The notes beneath the pieces were generated by a model. It was not told where the DNA came from. It saw nothing but the letters and a program-made list of their open reading frames with translations, and did not search any database. From contig CAUJLY010000003.1 of the NCBI GenBank assembly GCA_963281155.1, forward strand, positions 6,634,001 through 6,698,000: a stretch of 64,000 nt of DNA, read 5' to 3'. This DNA comes from Rhabditophanes sp. KR3021. Taxonomy: Eukaryota > Nematoda > Chromadorea > Rhabditida > Alloionematidae. Below, piece by piece: positions 1 to 12,415 of this stretch. Position 1 is the first letter of the stretch; each line of letters starts with the position of its first letter. A program made the translations under genes and the position numbers.

Positions 1-3000
1 TTCTTGGAATTTGTTTATCCATAACTCCTGAACAAGACATATAATAAATAAACTAATAAGGAAACAAAACTTACTTTATCTGCTTTGTCAGTAGCCTGGA
101 AAGTATTAACACTAACAACTTGATAATATCTAGTCAGATGAATGACGACAAAAGCATTCTTTAGGTTTGAAGAACCTGTATTTGGAGTATCTGCAGATTC
201 AGCATCGCAAAAGACACACGAATCTAATGGGATGGGTTGTTTGATGACGGTGTACATTTCATTTTTTGTCGTTCCGACGTTGCTTCCTCTTTTGGCTTTA
301 GCGTTGGTCTTTTTCGGTTTGGTCATTAGGAACATGTCGTTGAAGAGGTCTAAACTTTAGATAAGTAATGTGTGTCAAAGATGGACGTTTATTTCGCCAA
401 CACAAATGTCAACTGTTGTCAAGAATCATTTAAAAAGTCCGAGAGGGTTTCACATTTTTTAAAGGGATTAATTTACGCTACCCAAGTATTTTTGTAGTTG
501 TTTCTATAGTGATATATTTATTTGTCATTTGATTTATGACGTTTACCAATTATTGGCTCTTTATTTTAGTTGCCATTCACTCAAACTCGTAAACTATGAA
601 GAAAACTTATGTCAAGAGCGATGACAAAGGCACTGCCAAGAAAAATCTCAAAAGAAATAATGATAACATGTATTTGTTTCAAGGTATGCGACGTCTGTCT
701 TACCAAACTACAGGAAAGAGCCATCTATTGTTGATTAAAAGGCGTTGTATCTTGGAAGAAGACTAGCTCCGCAAGAGGAAGGTAAGTTGGGAATTTTAAA
801 TAATGAATAATTGTTTTAGCACCTCCTTCACGCTTAACCCAAGATCTTAACTCCAATGGAGGAATAGTAGCGAAACCTATGCCGATTAGAAATTGAAGGA
901 GACGATCAGTTGTTAGTTAAATCTGGAATTCAATTGGAACTTAACAAGAATATACATAGCCACTTTCGATGATGTCTTGAACTTAGCAATCGGAAACATC
1001 TCCTCGGTCTATGTTAACAATTTAAGTCACAAGCAAGTAAAAATGATAGGTCAACATTTGAAGGTGTCAATCAATGCCGAGGAACCTGACTACGAAATGT
1101 CAACTTAAATTTATCAAAGCCGCATTAATGGAGCGTCATACGGAAAGAAAAATGTTCCGGGGGAGTCTTTTGCATGTATTGCAGGGCGATATTGTGTAGA
1201 AAAGGTGAATTAGCTCATCTCATTCACCGACATACTTGGGAAGAATTACGTGCAGCTGAGCTAAAGTTTAATAGCACCTTCAAAGCATTGACTGGTTGGA
1301 GAATTGCTTCTATGGAAAACAGGCTCATGTATATTTTCTGCCCGATTCAAGAGACGACGAAAATGTTACTACTGTCCAAGAAGCTTCTAAAGAAAATGTG
1401 CTTTAGGTAGGAGAGTCTAAAAGTGATATTGAAAAGCACTTCGGTGTGGTGAATCGTGTTCTAAAGAATGGTAATTTGTTCAACAGGAAAGAGTCTAGAA
1501 TTAACCAAATCAAACCCACTCAGCCAAAACTCTTCATCCAAAACTTGGGATTTACCTTAGCGAAAAGATTAAAATGGCAGATCACAAATTGTGACCACGC
1601 AAAATGTAATATGTCTGAAGTGTTATCTTCTCAATCATGTCAATGCATGCGCTGCTTCTGGCATCTTAGTTAAAAAGATGTCCAAGGTCAAGATTAGTTG
1701 TGACGATCAATTTAATGATTATTTTGTTTCCCTCTAAAGCTAAGTAAATTTCCTTTCTACATAATAGATTAGTTTAAAGTTTTTTACTCACAAGCTTCGC
1801 AGTCACTTAGTTTGCCTCCACTTTCGATTATTTGTAAATTACCATTGTGGTTTAGTTTTCGACGGGGATGCGCTAGTAGATTTTCGCAGAATTGCCTATT
1901 AAGTATATTCTTCAAAAAGTCTGGCATGAAAGTCTTTGACTCTAGTTCCAAAATATTAGGCCATACGACTTGATTCTGCAAATGCTGAACCAACTCAAAA
2001 TTGTGCAACCACTCAACAGAATCATCAATTGACTGCAAAGATTCCCTCATCAAATCAATGACCACTTGCAATTTATCTTGATCCTGTGGGTTGACAGTCG
2101 ACTTATGTATTTCCTTCAACAAAATAGGGATCCTAGTAACTCTTTGCAATGGACAAATCAGCATATCATCCATAGTTAACCTTCCAGCCCTGGGATCGGC
2201 CGCGCAAACCTTCTCATACTCAGCAAATCTATCTTCCTTTTCCCTTGTCAACACAATATACTCGATATTTGCCTTATAATTAATACAATAAGCCTGAAAG
2301 GCGCTAATCGTATTCTGAGCCTTCAAAAACTTGTCAATCAGCAAGCAAATCATCGTCGGAATGTCATACTTCTTATAAACTTTGTTATCAACTTTTTCTG
2401 TACTTTGATGAATTAATAACAAAGCCATGAAATGATGACAGAATTTTTGGGAGATCTTGATTATTTGTTCCAAATTTCCGAATAAAAGTTGAGGTTCAGC
2501 TGTTAGCAAGCAACCTTCGACTTGGCCTACAATAATTTTTAATTAAAAGTTGATCTTTTGGCGAAAAAAGAAAAGTTATAATTAAAATGGCTCAAATAAT
2601 CAGAAAAGAGTTCGGGACTATTTTATATCTCATTTCTCTTAATAAGTGCCTTTCTACTCCCTCCTCTCGCTTACAATGTAGAAGGCTGATCTTCTTGATT
2701 AAAGTGATCATTTCATTGTCTTTTATCTTAACCTTTTTAATATACTTGGAAAACCAGCTAACTTACACTTCTTCAATGGTTCTTTGTACACATATTTAAG
2801 AACGTATAGTTGTCGGAACAGAAAGATTAACTCGGAGTGAAAGAGCTCCCATACTGCCTGATACTGTCTGCGCTGTTTATCGTCTATTTTGGGGGAGGTT
2901 CCGGGGAAGAGCTGATCCCATGAACAATCTAGATATTTCATTAATTTCATGTCTTCTTCGTCATTTATTTGAGAATCCATCAAAGCTGATTCGACGTGTT

Positions 3001-3840
3001 TGACGATTTCACGGGATTTTGCTCGATGAGACCATTCATATAGTCGTTTCAGAACCCAAGGTGATCGGGATTTAGTGGACTCATTGTCTTCGTAAAAGTT
3101 TTGAGCTGCCATTGTAGCTCTTTGAAGATCTACAAAACAAATAAACTCCCTTCAACTCTATATTTACCTGCTAACAAACTGCCCCCAGAACTAATAGCTC
3201 TATTAAAAAGATGCATATCGTTAGTAGATATCTGCATATGCGGAACTATAATAACATTGTCCTGCGTATTAGTGGACCCATTATTCTCAACATCATCATC
3301 AGTCTCCTTTTCCTGAAAAAAGCCCAATCAAAAGCCCACTTTCCTCTTGACTCACCAATCCAGTCAATGCATCCCTCCTGACCAATTGATCTCTATTAGG
3401 AGAAAGAGTGTGAATTTCAGTGGCTTCATTCGACTGTATATAAAAGGACGTTATATAATTAGTAAAAACACCATTCTTCCCTAATGAATTAGTAGGATGG
3501 GGAAGTTGTAGGGGAAAATGCATAGTTGTGTAATTTAATTTTGTAAATGAATAAGAACACTTGTCTTTGCCACTTTTTAAAAGAAATAAAGGAGTGTGGA
3601 TGTTTTTAGTTGGAAAGACAAATATATAGATATAATTTTTATTTATTGCGTGTGTCTTTGACGATAAATGACAAGACCAAGCATAAAAAAGTTTGTTTTG
3701 ATGATGATATGGAGGGAGGTGGAAAGGGCGGATATTATATTTGTTTGGTTAAGTGGTTGTTCTCCAAAAGGACTTACCTTTTCTAAATGGCAATTTCCGC
3801 GTAAATGATGGAATAAAGTTAGAGAAGGAGAATCTGACAT
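1..3840 (-). CDS. RhoGEF (DH-PH), PLEKHG5-like, 3' end outside window
   Basis: Predicted guanine nucleotide exchange factor for a Rho-family GTPase. Exons on the minus strand: 3778-3840, 3356-3433, 3168-3312, 2767-3129, 1792-2526, 75-349 and 1-27 (partial); all phases agree and give 562 residues up to the edge. The DH domain starts near residue 183 (QAVWELFHSEL) and contains the conserved DH helix PLQRVTRIPILLKEI. A PH domain follows: its first strands (LNHNGNLQIIESGGKL) end one exon, and the rest lies in the 75-349 exon (LFNDMFLMTKPKK, then NAFVVIHL). The last partial exon encodes ELWINKF, the Trp-bearing PH C-terminal helix. The spacing and the WELFHSE-type DH start resemble PLEKHG5/6. The 1.4-kb intron 350-1791 contains a decayed gene on the other strand. 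The start at 3840 is the first ATG before a good donor; an earlier exon cannot be excluded. Confidence 0.85.
598..1690 (+). pseudogene. Decayed protein-coding gene inside RhoGEF intron
   Basis: Plus-strand stretch with coding-like pieces in shifting frames. It begins with an ATG at 596-598 and a Lys-rich exon that could splice at 682. A Cys-bearing piece (VCDVCLTKLQERAIYC) follows and runs into a stop. Later pieces include DDVLNLAIGNISSVYVNNLS near 968-1024 and ELAHLIHRHTWEELRAAELK followed by FKALTGWRIA near 1200-1310. TAG or TAA stops and frame changes separate them, and short introns do not repair all of them. The LTGWRI region faintly recalls the C-terminal domain of the checkpoint protein MAD1, but this is a weak visual match. 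A nested gene inactivated by frameshifts fits best; a badly assembled real gene is the alternative. Confidence 0.4.
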
Positions 3841-6800
3841 TTATTACCGTAATTAGGTGTATTTGAAGGTTTATAATTAGAAATGATGTTGTCTGGTTTG
3901 AGGTCTCTAGGTGACGTCAATTAAATAGTTCCTCTGAAAGGCAATCGTTAGATGGTTGTGTCAAATAAATTAAGTGAAAGTATAGAATGCTCTTGATTAA
4001 ATTAACAAAAGAAAGGACCATTATTACGCAGCCCTGTTACGACACATTCACGTTAACCATACAAGTAAATATCTTTTTGAAAGTGGCACATAAATGTTCA
4101 TACGCAAAAAGGGATTGTCAAAGACGCAATCTCTTTGGCATACCAAAAAGAGGTGTCTGATTGCAGTTTTAGAGTTTGAAGGGTATTTTGACAGGACACC
4201 AAATTAAACTAAAAAGACATCTGATGCTATGCCAGCCCTACATTATTTTTCCAAAACGAGCGGTAATATTACTTTTGCTGAAGACTAATGATGCTAAGTT
4301 TAGAATCATACAGAGTAGTTTGTAAATAGAGATGCAAATCAACAACTTTTCCAAAAGTTTAGGGACCTCCAATTGTGAATTTTAAAGTTAATTGAGCAGG
4401 GAAGTAATTAGATGGTCGGATACATTATATCAGATTTAAATAACATTAAAGAAGGTAATTAGACAAGTCGTTGTAAACACCACGTATTTAGACTAATGAG
4501 TCAAGATTTGAACTTTGAAAAAGTTATGGCATTTGTGTAGTTAAAAATAAACTTTTTCTACATCCTTAATGACATAACAAAGTACTTTTTGGTTATTGTA
4601 GAAGATAAAGAAAAATAAGTAACTTCAACGACATATATCTTTAAAAGTGTTGGAAAGATTATAGCCGAAATGGCAAATTTTGAGGACGAAAAAACTTAAA
4701 TTTGTTACTAATTAATCTCGAAATCGGATCAAATTTATGAAAATAGATGCTGCAAACTTAGGCAACGGCGATACAAATCCCATCTAGTTTGCCTAATTTT
4801 AAGGTGCTTATTAAAATAAATATTGTATTTTGAGACAATTTGTGCCACCACACAAAATTACTTACAGCTGATGTTGGTTATTTAAAAGTATTTAAGCCGT
4901 CAAAGATTGTTTAGGTCTCCCAAAGTATCATACATTAAAAAGGCAATACTCAATTATAAAAGGCTTCATTTTTTATATCAAATAAAAATTATTAACAAAA
5001 GGACAGCCAAGTAACTATTTATATTAATATGATTTAATCTATAATATCTTAACTTGCAACAAATGTATGGTCTATTTAAAGCAGTTATTTGTCTACAGCC
5101 ATATGCGGTTATGAATATTAATAATTAAGTAAGAAATCTCATGTTTCAAAATTAACCATTAAAATTGGATGTGTATAGATATTTTGGTAAAGAAGGAAAA
5201 GAGGATAAATGTTGATAAAGAAAGTGGTGGCATTGAATACATGTGAATGTGTAGGGCGAAAATCTTCTTCACGACTATATATTTTTACAGACCAGATAAA
5301 AGTATGATATATCTGTGTCCAATTAAAAAATATAAGTACAAATTAAAAAGTCTTTCGAGAAGATGGTGTCATCCAGTATTATTGTAGGTTCGCGTCCATA
5401 ACATTGTCGCCGAATGATGTTTTGTTGGTTGAATAATAAAGTTTGGTTAGAAACGGAAGTAGCAACTTTTAGGGACGAGAACAAATTTGGAATCAAAGAA
5501 ATCGTGTCGTCACATTTTTACAATCTTAATTTAGAAATCTATATACGTCAACTACCTACAAAAAGGGGTTCTAAAGAACAACTTTTCTTTAATTCTGGTG
5601 GTTGATGAAGAAAAAATGTTAAGTATTCAAGTATCTAAGAATACATGGCCATCTAAAAAATTCGTCAAAATAGGTATAATACGAAGAAAAACAACATTAA
5701 CTTAAAATGTCATACATTACCATTGAATAATTTGTCTGTGATTGCTCAAAAAGGAACTCAGCGTTTTATTTATATGAGCAAAGCCATACTTTCTTTCAAA
5801 GGTTATCCCAAAATGAATACTATTTGTTATACAAAATTAGTATACATTAATTATGAATACCATTCAAAAACTACTTTATTTCAAAATACACAAAAAAGGA
5901 GAGCTTTTAAAAGTATATCTTTTTGATTAAGTTCATATCACATAACAATTCTAGTTATAATTTATTTAAATACAACTTAGAAAAATTATTTATTCACACG
6001 AAATATATTCTTTAAAAAATTAATACATCTCATGCGATATCACAAAAAGTGAGGGTGTTTGTAAGATTATAATAAATAAGGAGATGTAAGTACGGATATA
6101 TAAATGGTTCTTTGAAACAGTTATTTGATACATATACATATTTACATACCTTCAAACAAAAGACTTTATTTTAAAAAGTGATTATATTTAACAGTGATTA
6201 CATTTAAAAGTGATGTGAGTCAATACTTAAAGTTAGCAAAGAATTACGAAGTTTCAAAGTATGTATTTATAACTTTCCCAACTTGTTCCCAAAATAAAGC
6301 ATTCATAGTTCCACGCAATTCACTCCATAAGCCATTACTTCTTTGCCTCTAAAGAAAGCCTATTTTTATGGTACCATTTGGAGAACGTAAACTTCAAATA
6401 AATAATATCAACCAAACACTACATTATGGCGTATCACTAAAGATTTAGGGAGGAATTAACATATTGGGTATTATGACAGTTTAATATAGTGTTGGTAACT
6501 TTACACAACTACACTGCCAAAAGTATATAAAATATTATTCTGTTATATCAAAACAATGAAAAATACAAACTTTTGATAAAATGAACTTCAACTAAAAATT
6601 GAATTTTCTTTGTTTTGATGGTAACATATAATTTGATTGAGCAAGAACCTCAACAACATTTTTCTACTAATCATAGACATAAAACAACATATAGTTGTCT
6701 ATTTTTGTATCATATCTTTTTTTACAATATTTAAAAACATAATATCCAACTATTCACATTTTTTGACTAGAATAATTAATCAGTTTATCTTTATTTATTT

Positions 6801-7429
6801 ATTACTCAACTATTCCCCAAAAGTGAAGTTTACTGGAAGGGAATTTAGATTAATTTAATTAATTAATAAAAAAATACATATTTTGAAAGATTAATTCTAG
6901 ATATGCCATTGAATTAATTATTAATGATCAAAAATTAATCATATATATCAATTTGGATTAACTATAGTATAAACTATATACTTTTGACTTGAAAATAGAG
7001 TAGAAGATTAGTAAAATCTTTTGCAAAGGGGTAATTAAAATTGATGATAGAAAACCACTTCCAAAAGATGGGTTATCTAATATTAGTTTAGAAGATGCCA
7101 ATTAAATTTAGTTACGAATTGGTTGTGAATCTATTTAGTGTCAATTCACCAAATTAATAGGAAATAAAGTTAGAGGACTTTGAAAGTTTTACGATCCCAA
7201 ATATATGCATTTAAAAGTATTAATACTAAAAAAAGTTATTTTATATTGCACCATAAAATTAATTTAATGTTAACTCTTTTTTGTTTTTAGGAAGATTAAA
7301 AGTTGAGGGTTTGAGTGTTACAGCATGATGATTGACAAAAAGAATAATTGATACAAAAAAGTGTGGAAAAGAATTTCCAAATGCTTGTGGAAAGATTTTT
7401 ATTATTAAGTTAATTAGTTAGATATTAAA
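3841..7429. other. Intergenic, no supported gene
   Basis: About 3.6 kb of AT-rich sequence. Short ORFs (for example 5414-5605 plus and 6637-6858 plus) show no recognisable domain, splice context or codon bias. Apart from the CRE near 3912 nothing stands out. Confidence 0.6.
3912..3919. promoter_or_regulatory. Consensus CRE (TGACGTCA)
   Basis: A perfect palindromic cAMP-response element, TGACGTCA, lies 72 bp upstream of the RhoGEF start codon at 3840. The sequence matches the CREB/ATF consensus; activity here is inference from position. Confidence 0.35.
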
Positions 7430-8243
7430 TCAATTTCTAGTCCCATTATAATATCTTTCATTTTGATGCGTATATACAATTTTATCAGCTCTTGGTGGAG
7501 ATCTCATCAAACCCTGGTGGTTTTCATTTCTTCGAACTGTGTAATATCTTCCATCTTCCGACATGCTACTAGCCTCTCTAATCCTAACCTCTTTTCTCTC
7601 CCTAGGCACTGGTTTTGTTCCAGATTCATAGATTGTTATATTTTTCTGCTCTACTGAAATGACATCACTTAACACACAAGATTACTTTTTATACTTTTAG
7701 ATGTGAAATTAATCTCACGCAATTATACTTACACGGAACAGGGTAAGATTGGACTGGAGCAGGTGGTGCTGCCATTTGGTGTTGTTGAGGTGGCGGATAA
7801 GATTGGGTTGTGATAATGGTTGGCGGTGGAGCGGTTTGATTGTTTTTGCTTTTAGATTTACGGCTCTTACCAAGTCCCAAAGCTGCTATAGATCCAGCGC
7901 AAAGTGTGCAGATGCAGGGTGAGCAGATGAGGCAGCATACAATGATTAGGAACAAAATGCCGAGGCCCATACAGATCCATGAGGAAATGTCCCTAAAGAA
8001 CAGAAAAACCATGAGTGAATAGTCAACTAAATATCTATTTTAAAAAGGGAAAAGCTAAAGTTAATTTATTGAGGTTGTCATCTCCTATTTTTATTACCAA
8101 TCAAACCAAGAGCTGAATCCGGCATTGTACATATTGCCATAGCCTCCTCCGCCATAACCTTGCCCACCATACCCACTTCCACCATAATAAAAAGCCAGAG
8201 ACTTCTGTCCACTCAATAAAAGTACAAAAAGAGTAGCAATCAT
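7430..8243 (-). CDS. Small single-pass membrane protein with Gly/Tyr-rich ectodomain
   Basis: Three exons (8098-8243, 7733-7992, 7430-7653) with matching phases encode 209 residues. The protein has a signal peptide (MIATLFVLLLSGQKSLA), a short extracellular segment rich in Gly and Tyr (GGSGYGGQGYGGGGYGN), one membrane span with several Cys (LGILFLIIVCCLICSPCICT), then a Lys/Arg stop-transfer patch. The cytoplasmic tail is Pro/Gln-rich (TAPPPTIITTQSYPPPQQ) and ends with a charged Tyr-containing region. The architecture recalls Shisa-type adaptors, but the Shisa cysteine knot is absent, so no family name is given. The ATG at 8243 is chosen because an acceptor-like TTGGTAG lies just upstream and the signal peptide starts there. 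PPxY-like motifs in the tail could bind WW domains (inference). Confidence 0.6.
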
Positions 8244-8615
8244 GAGTTTAATAAAATTTCTACCAACAAAAATGTAAACACACACTTACCAAGCAATTCC
8301 AAGTAAAGTAATATAAAACATCATCAAATCATATATTAATATGCAGTTTATAAGTAATATAAAAATTGACATTCAATATATACAGGTTTTACCAACTCAA
8401 GCACTTATTTGGTCACCACCTTTCTATAATAAGTGGTAACAGTTCTTGACAACAACTAACACACAATAAATCAATCTCAAGATAATATTTCGTGATAAAA
8501 CAAACAAAAGACAATGTTACACAGATATCACATTTATTTTAGAAATTTTCTATGGATATATACTTTATGGTGATGGAATGTCATTTCCAAAATCAAGCTT
8601 TCGCACCAAACTTGA
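8244..8615. other. Intergenic gap
   Basis: 372 bp between the IQGAP-like stop and the next same-strand start. It contains an acceptor-like site TTTTTGTTGGTAG on the minus strand just before the membrane-protein ATG, usable for cis or trans splicing. Nothing else seen. Confidence 0.4.
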
Positions 8616-9931
8616 CTAGAGGGTAGACCAATTTTTGGAGTAGTCAAAGATCCATTTGCGTACGTATTTCGAGCTTTTGATGGAGTCTTTACTGTATTTG
8701 TTCATGTTCAGAATAAGTTCGAAGATTTCGATTGGGTTTAGGATGCATTTGTTTGTAAGGAGTTTGTTGTTGATGGCACAGAAGTAGAGACTTTTGTTTT
8801 GTTGGCGGAGGAATGGTCTAAATTCTAATTTCTCGCACCAGAGAGCCAAGTAGACGTCGTTCACGCTGCCTTCAAGGCCAGCTAGACAAATGTCACCACA
8901 AGCATTTCCTTTTTCGATGCATGACAATATCCAGGGTTGAGTGCAGCAAAAGTCGGAACAAGCCACTTCTTTGTAGATGATGTCTTCGTAAACGTGGTAA
9001 AGACATTCATTCACTCCCACTCCACTGACCTTGCCTAATTGGACTAAGGAAATGAGCATATCTTTTCTTTCTGTCATTTGTTCTTCGATCAGTTCCATGA
9101 GTTTGTCTTGCTTCTTGGCTAGGACACGGGTAGGTGAGACGTAGGTTCCTTCCTTTTCGGCCATTACTTTGAGAGTTCCTGGAGATAGTTGGTTTTGCAA
9201 GAAGTTTCCGATGTCGGCAAAGCTGGGGATCTTGAAAGGGTGGAGTTTCTTGACCATTTCACTTAATTCACTGTCACTTTCTCCAACCAACTCGACAACT
9301 CCAGTTTTGTCTTTGATTTCAGGTCCTAGCCCAAGTTTGTACAAATAAATAGCAAGAACATACAAAGACAAGACCGTATTAACATTTTTCCCACCATAGA
9401 TATCACAATTATCAGGAACTAACGAATTAGGAAACCCAATGCTAGTAAGAGCATCCTTCCAAAAGCAAATGTTGTCCAAATGCTTAAAGTTCAAGCCACA
9501 TTTGTTAAAAGCTTCTTGTTCCTTATCATAAATCGAAGCCAAGGAAACCTTATCCGGAGCAATCATATGTCCAACCTTAGCCAGCAAAACACCATTACAC
9601 AAGCATCTCTCAAATTCAGTACCATTCTTAATAGTAAAACTTGCATCATCGATAAATTCAAGTGCCCAGCTAAAATTTGAATATTAATAGAATTTAAATT
9701 TCCAAAAACTTACCACTTCAATTCCCCCAACCGACAAAGATAATTAAAAGCCTTAGCAGTATTGCTACAAATCCCTTGATCCAAAACAGAAACCGTAGTA
9801 GCGGAGGAAGAAGTGTTCAAAAGACTGGTATTAGCTCCAATCGGGGTAAAACTAGTACCAGCAATCTTCTTGGCAAAGCTATCAGAGGATCCTATTGGAA
9901 TACCATCGTGCATTTCATCATAATTAGACAT
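8616..9931 (-). CDS. IQGAP-like protein with CH domain only
   Basis: Two exons (9714-9931 and 8616-9669; 44-nt intron) encode 423 residues. From about residue 60 the protein matches the IQGAP N-terminal calponin-homology region: FNYLCRLGELK, then CNGVLLAKVGHMIAPDKVSL, IYDKEQEAFNKCGLNFKHLD and LYVLAIYLYKLGLGPEIKD. The order and spacing are those of IQGAP proteins. A short region resembling the first IQGAP repeat follows (LVQLGKVSGVGVNECLYHVY). There are no IQ motifs, no GAP-related domain and no RasGAP C-terminus, whereas typical IQGAPs exceed 1,400 residues. Predicted role is actin or scaffold binding without the Cdc42/Rac-binding GRD (inference). The start is the ATG at 9931; upstream coding exons are not excluded. 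The divergent importin alpha ends 233 bp upstream on the same strand. Confidence 0.75.
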
Positions 9932-10164
9932 AGTTGTTTGAGTTATGTTAGCGAAGCGGTTGTGGGAAGAATGTATTTGTTTGTCCGGAACAAAGTATAT
10001 CAAGGGTTAGTAATAGAAGTCAAATATATTTGGAAAAATAACCTTTTATTGAGCAATAATTTTAATAAAGAATAGGATTGGCAATGTAAACTAATTCACT
10101 GGTGTGAAATTTAAATACTAGTAATAATTAATACACATCATTATACAAATTGAAGAATTGATAA

Positions 10165-12068
10165 TCAGAAGTCAATGCTTCCGTTTAGCATTTCTACATC
10201 CACATCTTCATCGTCTTGGAGTTCCATATCGCAGTAGAAGAATTTGTCCAATAAATGGTTTGCCATTCTTTCGCAATTGCAATAAGGACTGTTGGAGTCT
10301 CCTAACCTTTCTAGGTAGTCTTTCATTCCCAGGGTTTCACATTTTTCTACAAACATCGTGAAGGTCCTGCTTAAGCTGAAATTAAATTTATTAGGAGAAA
10401 TAAGAGATTGAACTTTACCTGTCATTTTGGTATTCCATAATAGTATTAAGAGCAATCAAGAAATTATTAGCTGCCCGATACCTTTCATTATCCAATTGTT
10501 GAATGAGAAGTCCCAATCTATCACCTTCAATTAATTGCTTGATGTAAATGGCATTTCCTGTTTTAGCAATTGAATCAATTATATCGCCTAGTTGTACCAA
10601 AACCGGGAATGGAGGACTATTGCTAGAAAGTGTATCAAAGATGCATTCAAACAAATGGCCATGTTTGACTAGAAACCCAAGATTTTGATGAAAATCGCCG
10701 ATGAAATCACCATAAAAAAGATAGCACTTTTCTGTAACTTCATTGTTATAGTTTTTGCGGTCTTTGATTAAGCTAGGAATGAGAGTGTCGTAAATATCCA
10801 GACTTTGGAGAAAGTGATTAAGAAATTTGACATCTTGATCAGTCAGACATTGCAATATATCCAAACAATCATTAACCAATTGCACGTCATTTGACTTAAA
10901 GCAAGTCATAAAACACTCCACAGTTTCAGGTTGCAAATAAAAATCAAACATTGCCGCTGGCATGTGCTGAGACACAAATCTAATTGAAGCCATAAAATCG
11001 TGACTCATCAACTTGTTGGTATCATTCCCTATTCCAACAGTATTAACAATCTTAATCATATTCGGTAGTAAACTCAGAAAATTGATAGCATCCGAAACTT
11101 CATTTACAAATATTTCCGTAAACAAACAAATGATTTGCGAAACTTCATACGTCCTATACAATGTCATTCCATTCTTTACTAACGAATCAAAAACTCCTAT
11201 CAAAGATTCAACGAATGTTTCTTTTAAGTCAGTAACAGGACAATTTGTAAGAAAATAACTTATAACTCGACAAGTATAGCTGAAACACGTATCTGTTTGG
11301 AGATCTTTTAATGAGTAAGTTGCAAATATATGAATTTTTTTGGCCAACATCATTTGGGTGCCTTCGTCTCGCAGGATCATGTTTTTGAACACTCCATAAG
11401 CGTATTCTTTGACTTTCAGCATTGGCGAGTGAGTGCCTCTAATTATTGTGTGCATAATATCTGTTTTACACGTAATGATCGGATAAATTGTCCCACAGGA
11501 CATTTGATACAGAATTTTGTAGGCATCTCTTGTGAAATCTGGGCAAACAAAAAATTTCTCTTTAGTTTCAGCCATCTCAGTGAATGTTTGCCACTGTTTG
11601 CTTGTGACATCGGTGACAGAACTTTTTGTAGTTTCTACAGGAAATAGGCGTAAAAATGGCTCATCATCTTTGAGCCAGATTGGTTCTATGTCACCAATCT
11701 CCTCGTCGCAAATCAAATCTCTTAAATTCCCTTCACCTTCATTCTCCTGCCTTTTTTTGTAGACAATTTGCTCCCGCTTTTCCTTCCTCAGAGTATAATG
11801 CATGTATTGACGTTGTTTAAGACAACACTAAAAAAGATGATTACATGGAGATGGAAGTGTAAGTTACTTCTACTTTATCAGCATTCTTATATTTACGTTG
11901 CCTTTCTTGCCTCTTAAGTTTACTAGCATTCGCAATTTTTTCAGTCCTACCACCATCCAAGGCAGCTCTGGACCTTTTTTCTTGTTGTGACACATATAAT
12001 GCATTTGGCATTAACCTTGGTTGACTTATCATCCTTCTGATTTGGCTACCATCATTAACCCTTTCCAT
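10165..12068 (-). CDS. Divergent importin subunit alpha (IBB + ARM repeats)
   Basis: Three exons (11874-12068, 10419-11827, 10165-10375) encode 604 residues. Joining the first two restores an importin-beta-binding domain: RQRKYKNADK followed by LKQRQYMHYTLRKEKREQIV, which aligns with the canonical R..RFKNKGKD...RRRR...VELRKAK layout. About eight helical ARM-like repeats follow, then the family's C-terminal cap (FVEKCETLGMKDYLERL...LLDKFF) and an acidic tail (DDEDVDVEM). The family carries NLS cargo with importin beta through the nuclear pore. Here the repeat Trp of the usual W..N pairs is largely replaced by Tyr or Phe (for example YAYGVFKNM), so cargo recognition may be altered (inference). 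ATG 12068 is preferred because the upstream in-frame extension begins at a non-ATG codon. Head-to-head with SERF. Confidence 0.8.
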
Positions 12069-12401
12069 CTTAAATTGTTCTATAGTTCTCCCAAAGACTA
12101 GGTAATAAATGACAGTGTAAAAAATCAATTCAAGTTAATTTTATCTATAAGAAGAATAAATATGTAAGGATGTTACTTTCAAAAGCTCTGATTTGACTAA
12201 TGCACATTTCCTGGAACGATTTTCGTTGAATAGTATGTCTTTGGTAAAGATGTCAAAACTGATCAAGATTTGTGAGTTGGCATATATATTAAATTAATGT
12301 ATCGTTTACTTTATTTGGATTTATGAATCGAATTAATTTTAGTTGTTTTTAAGCTTTGGGTAACCATTTTAATTATTGATATTTTAAAGTTATTAATAAT
12401 A

Positions 12402-12415
12402 CACGTCAAGACGTG
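12402..12415. promoter_or_regulatory. Inverted repeat CACGTC-AA-GACGTG in divergent promoter
   Basis: Two perfect 6-bp half sites in inverted orientation separated by AA. They lie between the starts of importin alpha (12068, minus) and SERF (12543, plus), which share a 474-bp intergenic region. Each half contains an ACGT core used by bZIP and bHLH factors. A role in shared transcription is inference. Confidence 0.3.

Noticed and set aside
5414..5605. 63-codon plus-strand open frame
   Set aside because: No recognisable motif, no splice sites forming a longer gene, and surrounded by non-coding sequence.
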